Source: Poteriospumella lacustris
Lineage: Eukaryota; Sar; Chrysophyceae; Chromulinales; Dinobryaceae
DNA: 64,000 nucleotides
Direction of reading: 5' to 3'
Assembly: GCA_008000375.1 (NCBI GenBank)
Contig: SMOI01000117.1
Coordinates: 16,316 to 80,315, forward strand
Shown here piece after piece: positions 49,136 to 59,145 of the stretch. Below the pieces are notes generated by a model. That model saw nothing but the letters and a program-made list of their open reading frames with translations, was not told the DNA's origin and ran no database searches. The position numbers and the translations under genes were made by a program. Within the stretch, counting starts at the first letter, position 1. Each line of letters opens with the position of its first letter.

Positions 49136-51142
49136 ATGTTTCTCCCTTTCTCGTTCGTTTTCATCGGCTTTTGCAGTCTGCTTTTGCCTGCTAGTGAATC
49201 CTTTTTGAACCCGTCGCTTCCCGTCCATAACGGCTGGACTCGCAGCACTTCGATATATCGCAGAGATCAGGCAATCTATGGTATTCCAAAGTTATTTCGG
49301 TGGCTAGTTGATCTATATCCGATGGTTGTCGAATCAGTTGGGAAAAGTTCACAGCAGTCTCTTTCATCAATTGACAATTTCTATTTGGATATGAATGGTA
49401 TCATTCACGCATGCACACATTCTAATTCGGACGATCTTGTTCTTACTTCTGAAAAGGATATGTTCATCCGCATATTCGCCTACACAGACCGCTTGTACAA
49501 ACTCGTGCGCCCGAAACGATTGATGTACCTGGCCGTCGATGGAGTTGCTCCTCGAGCGAAAATGAATCAACAGCGTGCTCGTAGATTTAAGGCTTCAAAA
49601 GAAAGGGAATCTCTTATCGCTGAATATGTTGCAGTGAATGGAGAGTTGCCAGAAGACGACTCGTTCGACTCGAACTGTATCACACCTGGCACTGAGTTTA
49701 TGTTTAAGTTGAGCTTAGCATTTCAAAGATGGATCGAGCACAAGATGCAAACAGATCAATTTTGGAAAAATGGTGCAGAAATAGTCTTTTCTGGGCCAAA
49801 TGTGCCAGGAGAGGGCGAGCACAAAGTCATGGACATGGTTCGGGAAATGCAAGCATCCGATCCTAATTATCAGTTGGGCCAATGGCGTCATTGTATGTAT
49901 GGTCTTGATGCTGATCTGATTATGCTTTCCTTGGTGACGCATGAGCCTTTCTTCGTATTGCTACGAGAAAAGCAACATCTTCGTCGCGAGAAGAAAACTG
50001 CCTTGCAGTTCTCCCCAAACGATTTTGAAACATTGGAGATATCGATGTTGCGGAAAATGCTTCAAACGCATTTCAAGTCCCTTTTTCGTGGAGTGGACAA
50101 CGCCTCTAATCGTAATAGACTGGCATTGCAGACGGAAGAAGTGGAAAAGCGGCACGATTCCGGTGCAGAGTCGCTTCTTGACGACGACAAGATTCTGCTG
50201 TCGGAGGTAAGCACGGCGATCACCAACAGTGCTGTCACCATGGCAGCAGCTGTGAAAGCAAAAGATATACGAAGAGTAGTGGATGACTTCGTTTTCATGT
50301 GCTTTTTCATTGGCAATGATTTTCTGCCATCGATCCCTCATCTTGACATCGCAAATGGTGCGTTGAACGTCATGATGAGCACGTACCAAGACATGTTTCC
50401 CGTTCTGGGTGGGCACTTGGTCGACAAAGAAAGTTTGCATCTCCCAAGAATAGAGCTGTTCATGCAAGAATTGTCTCGAAGAGAGACTCTGTACTTCGAA
50501 CAACGTGCAGTGGATGACAAAGAACCACGCTACAAGGGCATCGGTTACAAGGACTTTTACTATCAAACCAAATTTGGTCTGGAACCCCATGATATTGCCG
50601 GTCGAAGGAAGATTGTGCAGTCTTATATCGAGGGTTTAGCGTGGGTTTCGACCTATTATCATCGTGGGTGCAAGTCCTGGACGTGGTTCTATCCATATTT
50701 GTATGCTCCTCTCGCATCGGATTTGATCCACTTGGGTGACCTTAAAATTCACTTTCCCAATGGTCGTATGTTCACTCCATTAATGCAGCTGCTCGCAGTG
50801 CTTCCGCCCCAAAGCAGTAAGTTTTTGCCACCAGCGTACGCTGATTTGATGACTCATCCGTTGAGTCCATTATCGCATTTTTACCCGAACGAGTTTGAAG
50901 TCGACGCCAACGGAAAACATAATTCGTGGGAAAGTGTGGTGGTCATTCCTTTCTTAGACGAGGAAGCACTGGTGGAGAATGTCAGTCTGATTGACCATGC
51001 AAGCAATCTGACCGAGAGCGAAAAGGCTCGAAATCGTGTGGGGACTATCAACCGATATGCACCGTTATCAACGAGCACCAGTGGCCAACGTTCTAGTACA
51101 CCACCCACTCGTAAAGAGTGGACTCAGAAGAAGTCCGCTTGA
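49136..51142 (+). CDS. XRN-family 5'-3' exoribonuclease with N-terminal presequence
   Basis: 668 aa, intronless. XRN nucleases degrade 5'-monophosphate RNA. Core motifs: YGIPKLFRWL, FYLDMNGIIHAC, YLAVDGVAPRAKMNQQRARRF, GPNVPGEGEHKVMDM, YGLDADLIML and FIGNDFLP, with the acidic metal-binding residues present. Canonical XRNs start MG(V/I)PKFFRW; here that point is residue about 46 (AIYGIPKLFRW) with no Met, so the extension is real. It begins with a hydrophobic segment (FLPFSFVFIGFCSLLL) and PASES|FLNPS, followed by a basic, hydroxylated stretch. A signal peptide followed by Phe and a transit-like region is the pattern of plastid-targeted proteins in algae with complex plastids. The protein ends soon after FEVDANGKHNSWESVVVIPF, so it lacks XRN1/XRN2 C-terminal extensions. 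Confidence 0.9.
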   Translation: MFLPFSFVFIGFCSLLLPASESFLNPSLPVHNGWTRSTSIYRRDQAIYGIPKLFRWLVDLYPMVVESVGKSSQQSLSSIDNFYLDMNGIIHACTHSNSDDLVLTSEKDMFIRIFAYTDRLYKLVRPKRLMYLAVDGVAPRAKMNQQRARRFKASKERESLIAEYVAVNGELPEDDSFDSNCITPGTEFMFKLSLAFQRWIEHKMQTDQFWKNGAEIVFSGPNVPGEGEHKVMDMVREMQASDPNYQLGQWRHCMYGLDADLIMLSLVTHEPFFVLLREKQHLRREKKTALQFSPNDFETLEISMLRKMLQTHFKSLFRGVDNASNRNRLALQTEEVEKRHDSGAESLLDDDKILLSEVSTAITNSAVTMAAAVKAKDIRRVVDDFVFMCFFIGNDFLPSIPHLDIANGALNVMMSTYQDMFPVLGGHLVDKESLHLPRIELFMQELSRRETLYFEQRAVDDKEPRYKGIGYKDFYYQTKFGLEPHDIAGRRKIVQSYIEGLAWVSTYYHRGCKSWTWFYPYLYAPLASDLIHLGDLKIHFPNGRMFTPLMQLLAVLPPQSSKFLPPAYADLMTHPLSPLSHFYPNEFEVDANGKHNSWESVVVIPFLDEEALVENVSLIDHASNLTESEKARNRVGTINRYAPLSTSTSGQRSSTPPTRKEWTQKKSA

Positions 51143-51300
51143 TTGTTACCTCGGTGGTTAAGGTCTAGTGTCTGTAAATAGTAGAACATGAAAGCTTGTG
51201 GGCGGTGGTGAGTGTTATCTGACAATGGTTTTAGATTTACAAATTGAATCACTTCCAACAGAAAGTGTCAATACAGCAGGCTTCGCTGAAGAATTCGTGA

Positions 51301-52347
51301 TTACTTCGAAGCGGCTTTATTTTGAGCGATCCAAGCTTCAGCTGCTTGGGCTGTTAACGCGGTTCCAACGGCATTAGATTGCAGCACTTGGCCATTGGTT
51401 CCAAACACAATCAAGCGAGGAATTCCACTGACTTGGAACATACCCATCAACTGCTCACGCGCATCTTCGTCAAAATCAATGGCAGTCCAAGGCATGTCGC
51501 GATAGTACCCCTTGAAATCCTGCTCTGAATGATCGGCGGAGCAAAATACTACCTCGATTTGACTCTTCAGATGAGGAGTAGCTTGAACCACGTTGTTGTA
51601 GAAATTCGCCAACTGAGGAGTGAAATTTCGGCAGGGACCGCACCAATGCGCGGAAAAATACACCAGCAAAATTTTGCCAGCCAATGCTGTTACGGTCGAA
51701 ACCGAAGTTGGGGTTGAACCCTTGGTCTTTGTGAGAAGGGTGGCAGGGAAGTACCGAGCAATATTAGGATTGAGAGAAGCAACTTTGAAAGGACCGCCAG
51801 GCGACGAATAACTCCAGCTGCGTTCGTCCGAAGTCAACGGCATCACCGAAAAATAATAGTGCCCTGGACCCAAACCATTCTTCTTTGCATGAGTCGCGCG
51901 AATTACAGTTTCTACTGTCGTCCATTGAAGGTTCTCTTCTTTCCGCCATCGCAAGTGGTAGCCTTCGGCACCTTCGACTTCTTCCCATTGAATTGTGATA
52001 GAAGCTCCATCATGAACCATGAAAGTTGGAGGCTTCATCACGGAAACATCGGGATTCAAAACGTAGAATGCATCAGAAGGCGTTGTTAACTTTGACCACT
52101 CTCCCTCAGCATTTTGAGCGCGCACACGAAATTGGTAGCCAACACTAGGTCGAAGATTCTTCTTGCGCAAAAAATGATTTTTGAACGAAGATGACAGGGT
52201 AGACCATTCTGGACTACTCTCCTCGTGTCTTTCCATCATTTGCACTTCATAAACTGTCGCTTCCGGATTGGGTTCCCAGGCAATGGTAACCGATTCGTGG
52301 TCGCGATCCAGCATCGTGGGGTTCCATGACCAAACGAACTCCGTCAT
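51301..52347 (-). CDS. FN3-FN3-nucleoredoxin (thioredoxin-like) fusion
   Basis: 348 aa, intronless; ATG 52347 chosen over an upstream TTG. Two fibronectin type III domains: about 1-105 (VTIAWEPNPEATVYEVQM...VGYQFRVRAQNAEGEWS) and about 108-205 (ITIQWEEVEGAEGYHLRWR...HYYFSVMPLT). A C-terminal tryparedoxin/nucleoredoxin-type domain follows (about 225-345) with YFSAHWCGPCRNFTPQL (WCGPC redox centre) and GIPRLIVF with the cis-Pro. Nucleoredoxins reduce disulfides in signalling proteins (family knowledge). FN3 domains would provide docking. No signal peptide, so probably cytosolic. It is divergent to another FN3-rich gene. Confidence 0.88.
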   Translation of the reverse strand: MTEFVWSWNPTMLDRDHESVTIAWEPNPEATVYEVQMMERHEESSPEWSTLSSSFKNHFLRKKNLRPSVGYQFRVRAQNAEGEWSKLTTPSDAFYVLNPDVSVMKPPTFMVHDGASITIQWEEVEGAEGYHLRWRKEENLQWTTVETVIRATHAKKNGLGPGHYYFSVMPLTSDERSWSYSSPGGPFKVASLNPNIARYFPATLLTKTKGSTPTSVSTVTALAGKILLVYFSAHWCGPCRNFTPQLANFYNNVVQATPHLKSQIEVVFCSADHSEQDFKGYYRDMPWTAIDFDEDAREQLMGMFQVSGIPRLIVFGTNGQVLQSNAVGTALTAQAAEAWIAQNKAASK

Positions 52348-52799
52348 CTTGTTATCTCTTTCTTTCAAGAATTGAATTATGTTCGTTCACTTACGATGAC
52401 TTGTTGATGCAGAGTGGGAAAGAAGTTTTCCCACGGGTGAAGATGGTACTGCAACAAGAAGTTGGATCATCAACTTTCTTTTGCTGACGGAGGCTCTAGA
52501 ATGAACTCAGACTTTAAGTACTGCTGGGCATTTGAGCTCAAGTTGAAGCGTTTCATATTTCCACTCTGTACGCGATGATGATGATGATGATTGATAAAAT
52601 CACTCAAACAACGGTCCACTGTCGCATTTTGGATTGACATTTTCCCATCGAATTCATATATCTACGATTTATGACAGTTTCCTTCTCGCACTATTTCCAT
52701 CAAGCAAGCTTTCTTGGTGTGAATCGAGCCGTTTGGAGGATAAGCCTTTTGATAAACGTTTGTAGCTCTCCATGAAGATAGGGAACCGTGACTCTCAAT
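52348..52799. promoter_or_regulatory. Divergent region between two FN3-domain genes
   Basis: 452 bp including a short GATGATGATGATGATGATT run (about 52575-52593). No gene recognised. Shared by two functionally reminiscent genes, so possibly co-regulated; inference. Confidence 0.4.
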
Positions 52800-55700
52800 A
52801 TGTCCAGCGTTCAAGATGATCACAGTAGCATCGGCAAGAGCTCTTTGAAGGGCGAATCAGGTGAGTTCGTTGGAGTTGACCATTGTTCATTTGTTGACAA
52901 TGATGTCTGCCGATGTTTTTGCCAGATTTTGTGGATGCTGGGGATACATTGATGATGCACGCTCTACGAAGCCTTCCTCGAAAGGGACAGCAGTTCGTTT
53001 TTAAAGAGAGTGATATTGTTCATACCGCTTGGCCCAACATGAAGGTCTATGGTTCCCCTCAACTTATTGCTGATGTTGTATGTGTTTTGCTCTCACGAGT
53101 TTATCTCCGAGTGAATGAAGTGCTGAAGCGGTCCGATAAGTCTGGTAAAACGATAACGTGGGTACGAGCTGATTGCGGTTGGCTACTTGCCACCGATGGA
53201 GGAGAAACACCTTTTCTATTGCTTATCAACAATTCCGAGGAGGCTGAAACCAGTTGGGCCCAGGAAGAAGCAAAGAAGCAGCGAATAGCATCCGCGGTGG
53301 CATCGATGCTGGTCCGATCATATTCTCTGCCCAGATGCATTCGCTTAGCTCGTTCGATCATGAAACACGCCGTGACGTACTATCCTGACACTAATCTCAC
53401 CAAAATTAGCGACGAGATAATGGAGAATATCATGATTATCCTTGGTGGACAGACAGCCTTGAGCAAGCAGAAGGTTTTCGAGTATATCAAAGCCGCCGCC
53501 GCACGGCAATCGAATCCCAAGAAGGCAGTCGTCGATATCTCACAAGTGATATTTGATACCATTTGCAAACGACCCACGTTATGGGTCAAAGAAGATCTCA
53601 ACGTGATTGTCACGGAGGAGGCTCAACGACGATATGATCAGTTTGTGATGGCGGCGGCCATGGGCGACTTAGAGACCTTTCAACAATTCCTGAATATCAA
53701 TCAAGAGCTTACCAGTTTACATTCCCAATTGCATTACACAGCTTTGCATGCTGCAGCTGAGTTTGGCAAAGTAGACATCATTAATATGCTTCGCGGTACC
53801 GGTCTGTCGTTGGACATTCGTGATCCTGTTCGGGGCCAGACAGCGCTTCATTTTGCGGGATATGCTGGGCGATCGGAAGTGGCCTTGGCTCTGTTAGAAG
53901 CAGGAGCAAATCGTCAAATTCTTTGTTACAGCGATATTTATCCATTTCAAGCGGCGGAGAAGCAAGGCCATGTCGAGTGCCGCGAAATATTGAAGTTCTT
54001 ACCCCCCGTGATGACGACGTTGACCGTCGTGGACGTCACCATCAACTCCATTTCTTTGCAATGGGATATGCCCGTCTTGAATCGACAGTTCTATGCCAAA
54101 ATCCGTGAATACCAAGTGATTTGTCAGTGTACGGAAGAGCTACGCCCAGATACACAGAAGTCCATTCCCGATCCACTGCCCATTCTCACCCCCTCGTTAT
54201 CGTGTGTGTTCAAGAACCTCATCTCTGCATGTGGTTATCGTTGTCGTATTCGCTGTCGATCTGTCTCTGGATGGTCTGATTGGTCTGAATGGGTGTCCAT
54301 TGCCACCCACGCGTATATTCCGGACACCCCCGCATCCCCCGAAATCCGGAAAGTGACCATCAACGCCTTGTATCTCAACTGGTACAAGCCTATCCGTAGC
54401 AACGGTGCAGATGTGGACTACTATGAAATCGAACTACGAGATCATCAAAGTATCACTGCAATCGAACAGCAAACCGCGCTGCTCTTAGCACGCCATCACC
54501 AAGGCACTACCGTGGATGCCAGTGATAGAACAGATCCCGCCACCCATCTATCATCACCGATGATCATTGCACCTGCCACCAACAATGATCCCGAGACATC
54601 CATATCCCCTCCAACGAGTCCTAGTACTCGTTCACCAGGAGCACGAAAGAAAAGTGATTCCCTGGTGGCTCAACAAGGTGGTGTCAGCAAGTTACATCGT
54701 GTGGTGAAGCATAAAGATGTGCTGCATTTGTACAAATACTTGACTGGGTTGGAACCGGGGCGTCCCTATCGTGTGCGTATCCGTGCACATAATGCTATGG
54801 GTTTCTCAGGATGGAGTAAATGGTCTCCGCCCGTCGCTCCTCAAGTCGGAGTCACGATTTCCTCGTTTCTCAGTGAAACGAAGTCGGTGGCCTTGCAATG
54901 GTTTGAACCGATTTTATCGGAACATCATTCGATTGAATGTTATGAGTTGCAATTGTGTAAAGTGACCGCACCGCGGTCGGTCCATTTGCATGCGCAGCAA
55001 TATCATGAATTGCATCATCCAGAAGTCTTTGAAGATCCCACGTTGAAATTCAAGACGGTGGTCGACGAAGACGATGAATATTTCGATGACGAATATACTC
55101 TGGCCCGTAAGCGAGAAGCCGCCGCAGAAGCGGCCAAGAAACAAAAGGAAATCGAACAAAAGATTCAAGAAACGAAAGAAAGAGCTAAGCAATTGGCAGC
55201 CACGTTGCATTTAACCCGGGATGGTGCGGAAGCCGTTGAAGAAGGGGGCATGAACGAAGATTTTCATACGATTGCGAATGATATTCGTACGAATCGCTTC
55301 ACCCTGAGCCATTTGAAAGCAGGTGGACGCTACGTGGTACGTGTGCGCATCAAATTAGTCGAAGAAAGTCATTGGATGGCCTGGGATCATGCCTTACGAT
55401 CGGAAACCTTTGCCACGCCACCCAGCATACCCGATCCACCCATTGGAGTGCAACCGCGTCGACGTCTTCATCGCCCGAAGAAAGAAGAATTACGCCCGAT
55501 GAGTCCAGAGAATCGACAAAGTCGAGCCTTGCTACAGCAGCACAGTCAAACGATGAAGTCTGGAGACGTTCCCGATGGCGCGGAGGACATTTTCCCGTCC
55601 GCACCGTCGGCATCGTCGCTGAAGACACCGACCAATCAGAAAAAAACCCCAAAGGGCAAAACCGTGACATTGGATACCACCACCGGGCAAGTCCAACCAC

Positions 55701-57553
55701 CGGTGATGATTACGGCGACGAATTACTCCGGCTACGTCGATCAAGACATTCTATTGAGTCACAAGCGGCAACGACAGAACAACCGCACGTACGGCGGTGG
55801 TGGTGGGCGTAGCGATGACAGCAGCGCTGGGCCCAACGACGATGATCGTAGTTTGTCGTGGTGGCAATCGCAAATTGAAGCGAATGAAGCCACCATTGCA
55901 GCCTCTGAGTCGCAGTTGGCCTCGAATAAATCCAGTGATCTCTTGGGCCAGACCACGCTCGGGACGACGCATCGAACATCGGGTGTCTTGTCGTCCTCTT
56001 CCGCGTCGTCGTTGCATACGTCGCTGGCCTCGGTGGTTCCTGACGCACCAAATCTGCGCAAACCGAATCAGCATGAGCCGTTGCCATTGTCCTTCTACCA
56101 CCATCCTCATTATCCATCAGCCCGCGACCACCACCGAATGGAACAACGACAAGAACAACAACAACAACAACAGCAACAGCAGCAGTATACCACCCAACCC
56201 ATCCCCACACAGCCGTACGATGATACCCTCGTGCTACCACAAGACGATGCCGAGTCACAGCACAGTACCTTCTTGATGATGCATCCGGCGAAGGACCCCG
56301 GAGATCATGCGCATGCCTTCGATATGGCGGAATTCATGGCGATGGCGTCGGTATCTGCGACGTCCTTGACCGCCACGCTACCGTACGAACGAGAGGACTC
56401 TTTCCTTCACGGGGGCGATTCGCAGGATAACAGCCTGTTCTCGCCTTCGATCATGCAACGACAACCCATGCGTGGTGGATTGCCGACCTTTGCATTCACG
56501 GCCCCTGGTCTAACGGCACAAGAAGAACTCGAAACACAATCGTTGGCGACCGGAGAACCCACGGCCGATGATGCACCGCATTTGTTCACTGATTTGTGGG
56601 AAATTACCCACGACAGTATCACCGTCACGTGGACCGCGGGGGATTCCAACGGTGAAAACCTGACCGATTGTGAGCTGCAAATGGCGGAAATCAAAACGTA
56701 CAACCATCAAGATGTCCTCTGTGCGCGTGATGCGTTTTTGGGTTTGCATTACGATGAAGAACGACAAGAGAAACTCTTGCATTGGACCATGGCATCTAGT
56801 GATTCGCTGGAGGATGGTCATAGAACCACCACGGGGGGAGGTAGAGGGGGAGATCTTGTTCGCGTGGATGACATGACAGGCTTGCACTGGCAGCGTATCA
56901 ACGATCGAGGACGATTCTTGTCACCGTCGGCGTTTCAAGTGCAGTCGTTGTTGCCCGGTGGGGTGTACAGCTTTCGTATTCGCATTGGCAATCGCATTGG
57001 ATGGTCGCCGTGGAGCAAAGCCAGTGCGATGATCGCGACGTACCCCTCCGTCGCTCCCCGTCCACCACAAATTGTGTACGTGAAGGCAACGTTCTCCGTG
57101 GTGCTGTGGGAGGAAGTGCAATACAAACAGAACCAGTTGACCACCTTGGAAAACCAGCTGCAAATCTGTACGGTAGCCCAACAACGAGCCACCAAGGCCG
57201 TACCACCACCACCACTGCCATCGTCATCGTCCGCATCCAGTCAGTTTGATTATTCGGAAACAGCCCCAGCAGGTGGTACTGCTGGTGATGCGGGTAGTTC
57301 TGGAGAAGGCGACGGGGACGATGAACATGACGCCGATTGGCGCTTGGTGTCGACGTCGCGGCCTCTGGGGAAGAAAGAAATCGAGGCCTTTTTAGGCCTT
57401 GATGCGCCGTTGTATGAAGGAAAGAATACCAGTGGAGCAATGATAGAACGCTTGGTCGAAGGACGGTTCTACAAGGTGCGGGTGCGCGTGCGTACTGTCG
57501 TTGGGTGGTCACCGTGGAGTGAATGCAGTGAGTTGTTCCGTACGATGAGTTAG
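52800..57553 (+). CDS. Ankyrin-repeat and multi-FN3 scaffold-like protein
   Basis: 1,562 aa from two exons: 52800-52860 and 52926-57553, with a 65-nt intron; the splice gives ...KGES|DFVDAGDTLMM. Residues 20-270 are a globular region I do not recognise. Ankyrin repeats lie at about 284-376 (HYTALHAAAEFGKVDIINML, GQTALHFAGYAGRSEVALAL). FN3-like domains follow at about 382-475, 489-657 (with a Ser/Thr insert), 675-842 (with a charged coiled-coil insert), 1243-1387 and 1398-1555, each with the VRVR...GWS.WS strand pattern. Between them is a long disordered segment with a poly-Gln tract. No signal peptide or membrane helix, so a cytosolic scaffold is likely. No catalytic motif seen. Confidence 0.85.
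56146..56187 (+). repeat. CAA/CAG tract encoding poly-Gln
   Basis: Gln-rich run (QEQQQQQ...) in the disordered linker of the ankyrin/FN3 protein, encoded mostly by CAA with CAG interruptions. Confidence 0.85.
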
Positions 57554-57969
57554 CCTATTACGGTGGGGGTAAACAACGGTGACCAACTAAACTGTTTGAC
57601 TTGCATCACGGATGATGATACGGTTAGGATGACACATTGAGTATTGGCCCCTGCGATGACCGATACAACGTATTGCAATACCAAGTGCAGTAAGCTATGC
57701 ACTGTAGAAGTACTGTGGTGTGGGGTATACAAAAGCTTCCGCCAAAAAGTTGAAACGCCGCGGAAGATGGTCGGGTTTCTGGAAGCGGCCAACTCTTCGC
57801 TCCGCTTGTCCACGTGTAAACTCGTTTGGGATACGATATGGTTGAATCACCTTCAGAAATTATTCCTAGGACTAAACCGTATTGACAGGTGGATCTGTCA
57901 GTCCATTATAGCGATTGGGGCAACTCTTTCCTGAACAAAATTGGGCAGCTACCAGTCCGTCGCGGAGTC
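57554..57969. promoter_or_regulatory. Intergenic upstream of the TPR gene
   Basis: 416 bp. The frame of the downstream gene is open 27 codons above its ATG, but no better start is visible. No other feature. Confidence 0.35.
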
Positions 57970-58938
57970 ATGTCGTCCAATCAGCAAGCGAATCAATGTA
58001 AAGATGAAGGTGATTCCTTCTATCGCGCCAAGAAGTATCCCTTGGCAGTCATGAAGTATACGCAGGCGATTAATTTGCTTCATCCACAAGGGTTGACACC
58101 TTCAGATGACGCCGGTTTCCAGACGTTGTATGTGAGCTATTCCAATCGCTGTGCTTGCTTTTTGCAAGTCAATCGAATAGAGCAGGCCTTAGAAGACGCA
58201 AAACAATGCGTCAAATTGAAACCAGACTGGGCAAAAGGCTATATGCGCCTAGGAACGTGTTATCATCGTCTCAACAAGATTTCTGATGCATTGGCGGCGT
58301 ATCAACAACTGCTACGGGTAGATCCTACGCACCAAGAAGCACAACAATGTATTCAACGTCTTCGGCAGCAACAAAATCGACCCAGTGGTTCCTCTTCCAC
58401 TCATACACAAGGCTCTGACCATGCCAATCGACAGCCCCCTCACAATGACGTTCCTTTCCTGCAACGGGCACAACAATATCTGCAATCCATTCGGTGGCAA
58501 GACTATCTCCGCAGTATCCAGCTCCAATTAAGTCGTTTGTACGCTCAGTTCATGATGTGGTGGTCGTCGCTGTCACCGGACATGCAGAAATACATCCAAA
58601 TCGGCGCCATCGTCTTGGTTGCGTACTATTTCCTGTTCTACCGCAGTGGGAGCTCGTACGATTATTATCCAGGAGAATACGGCTACGGCAGTGGTGGTGG
58701 TTATTACTCCTCTGGATATGGTGGAGGAGGATTGTCATGGACAATGTGGGGTGCGATCATGTTGGCCGCCTACAAGTTGCCACCGATGTTCGAAGAGCAA
58801 TTAGGTCCACAATATGCTCGTCCGTTCTTTGGCATGAGCTGGACCACTTTCATGTGGTTGTTGAACATGGTCACCCGAAATAGTGGTCAATTTGGTGGCT
58901 TTGGTCGACCTATGTATGGTCGTCGTCGATATTACTAA
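57970..58938 (+). CDS. TPR protein with membrane helix and Gly/Tyr-rich C-terminal region
   Basis: 322 aa, intronless, ATG 57970. Three tetratricopeptide repeats (about 4-118) of the STI1/SGT/TOM-receptor type: ANQCKDEGDSFYRAKKYPLAVMKYTQAI, SNRCACFLQVNRIEQALEDAKQCV, AKGYMRLGTCYHRLNKISDALAAY. Such TPR clamps often bind Hsp70/Hsp90 C-termini. After a Gln/Ser linker come amphipathic helices, a membrane helix (YIQIGAIVLVAYYFLFY, about 200-217), a Gly/Tyr-rich stretch (YGYGSGGGYYSSGYGGGG), and a second hydrophobic helix (LSWTMWGAIMLAAYKL). It could be a membrane-bound co-chaperone or import receptor; organelle unknown. Confidence 0.82.
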   Translation: MSSNQQANQCKDEGDSFYRAKKYPLAVMKYTQAINLLHPQGLTPSDDAGFQTLYVSYSNRCACFLQVNRIEQALEDAKQCVKLKPDWAKGYMRLGTCYHRLNKISDALAAYQQLLRVDPTHQEAQQCIQRLRQQQNRPSGSSSTHTQGSDHANRQPPHNDVPFLQRAQQYLQSIRWQDYLRSIQLQLSRLYAQFMMWWSSLSPDMQKYIQIGAIVLVAYYFLFYRSGSSYDYYPGEYGYGSGGGYYSSGYGGGGLSWTMWGAIMLAAYKLPPMFEEQLGPQYARPFFGMSWTTFMWLLNMVTRNSGQFGGFGRPMYGRRRYY

Positions 58939-59145
58939 CATTGAATTGGAGCGCCTTTGGTTCTGGTGAGGAAGAAGAAGACCGGAGGCGGCCTGTGGTA
59001 GTGGAGCACACGAGCCTTGCGGTGTAGTAGTATTGCTGTGTGGCTAGCGCATCCGTTAAAAGACGTAAAACTACTTAATGTGCATCACACATCTCCATCT
59101 ACGGTAATGTAAAAGAGTGCAGTACTACAGCAACGGCGGTGGGTT

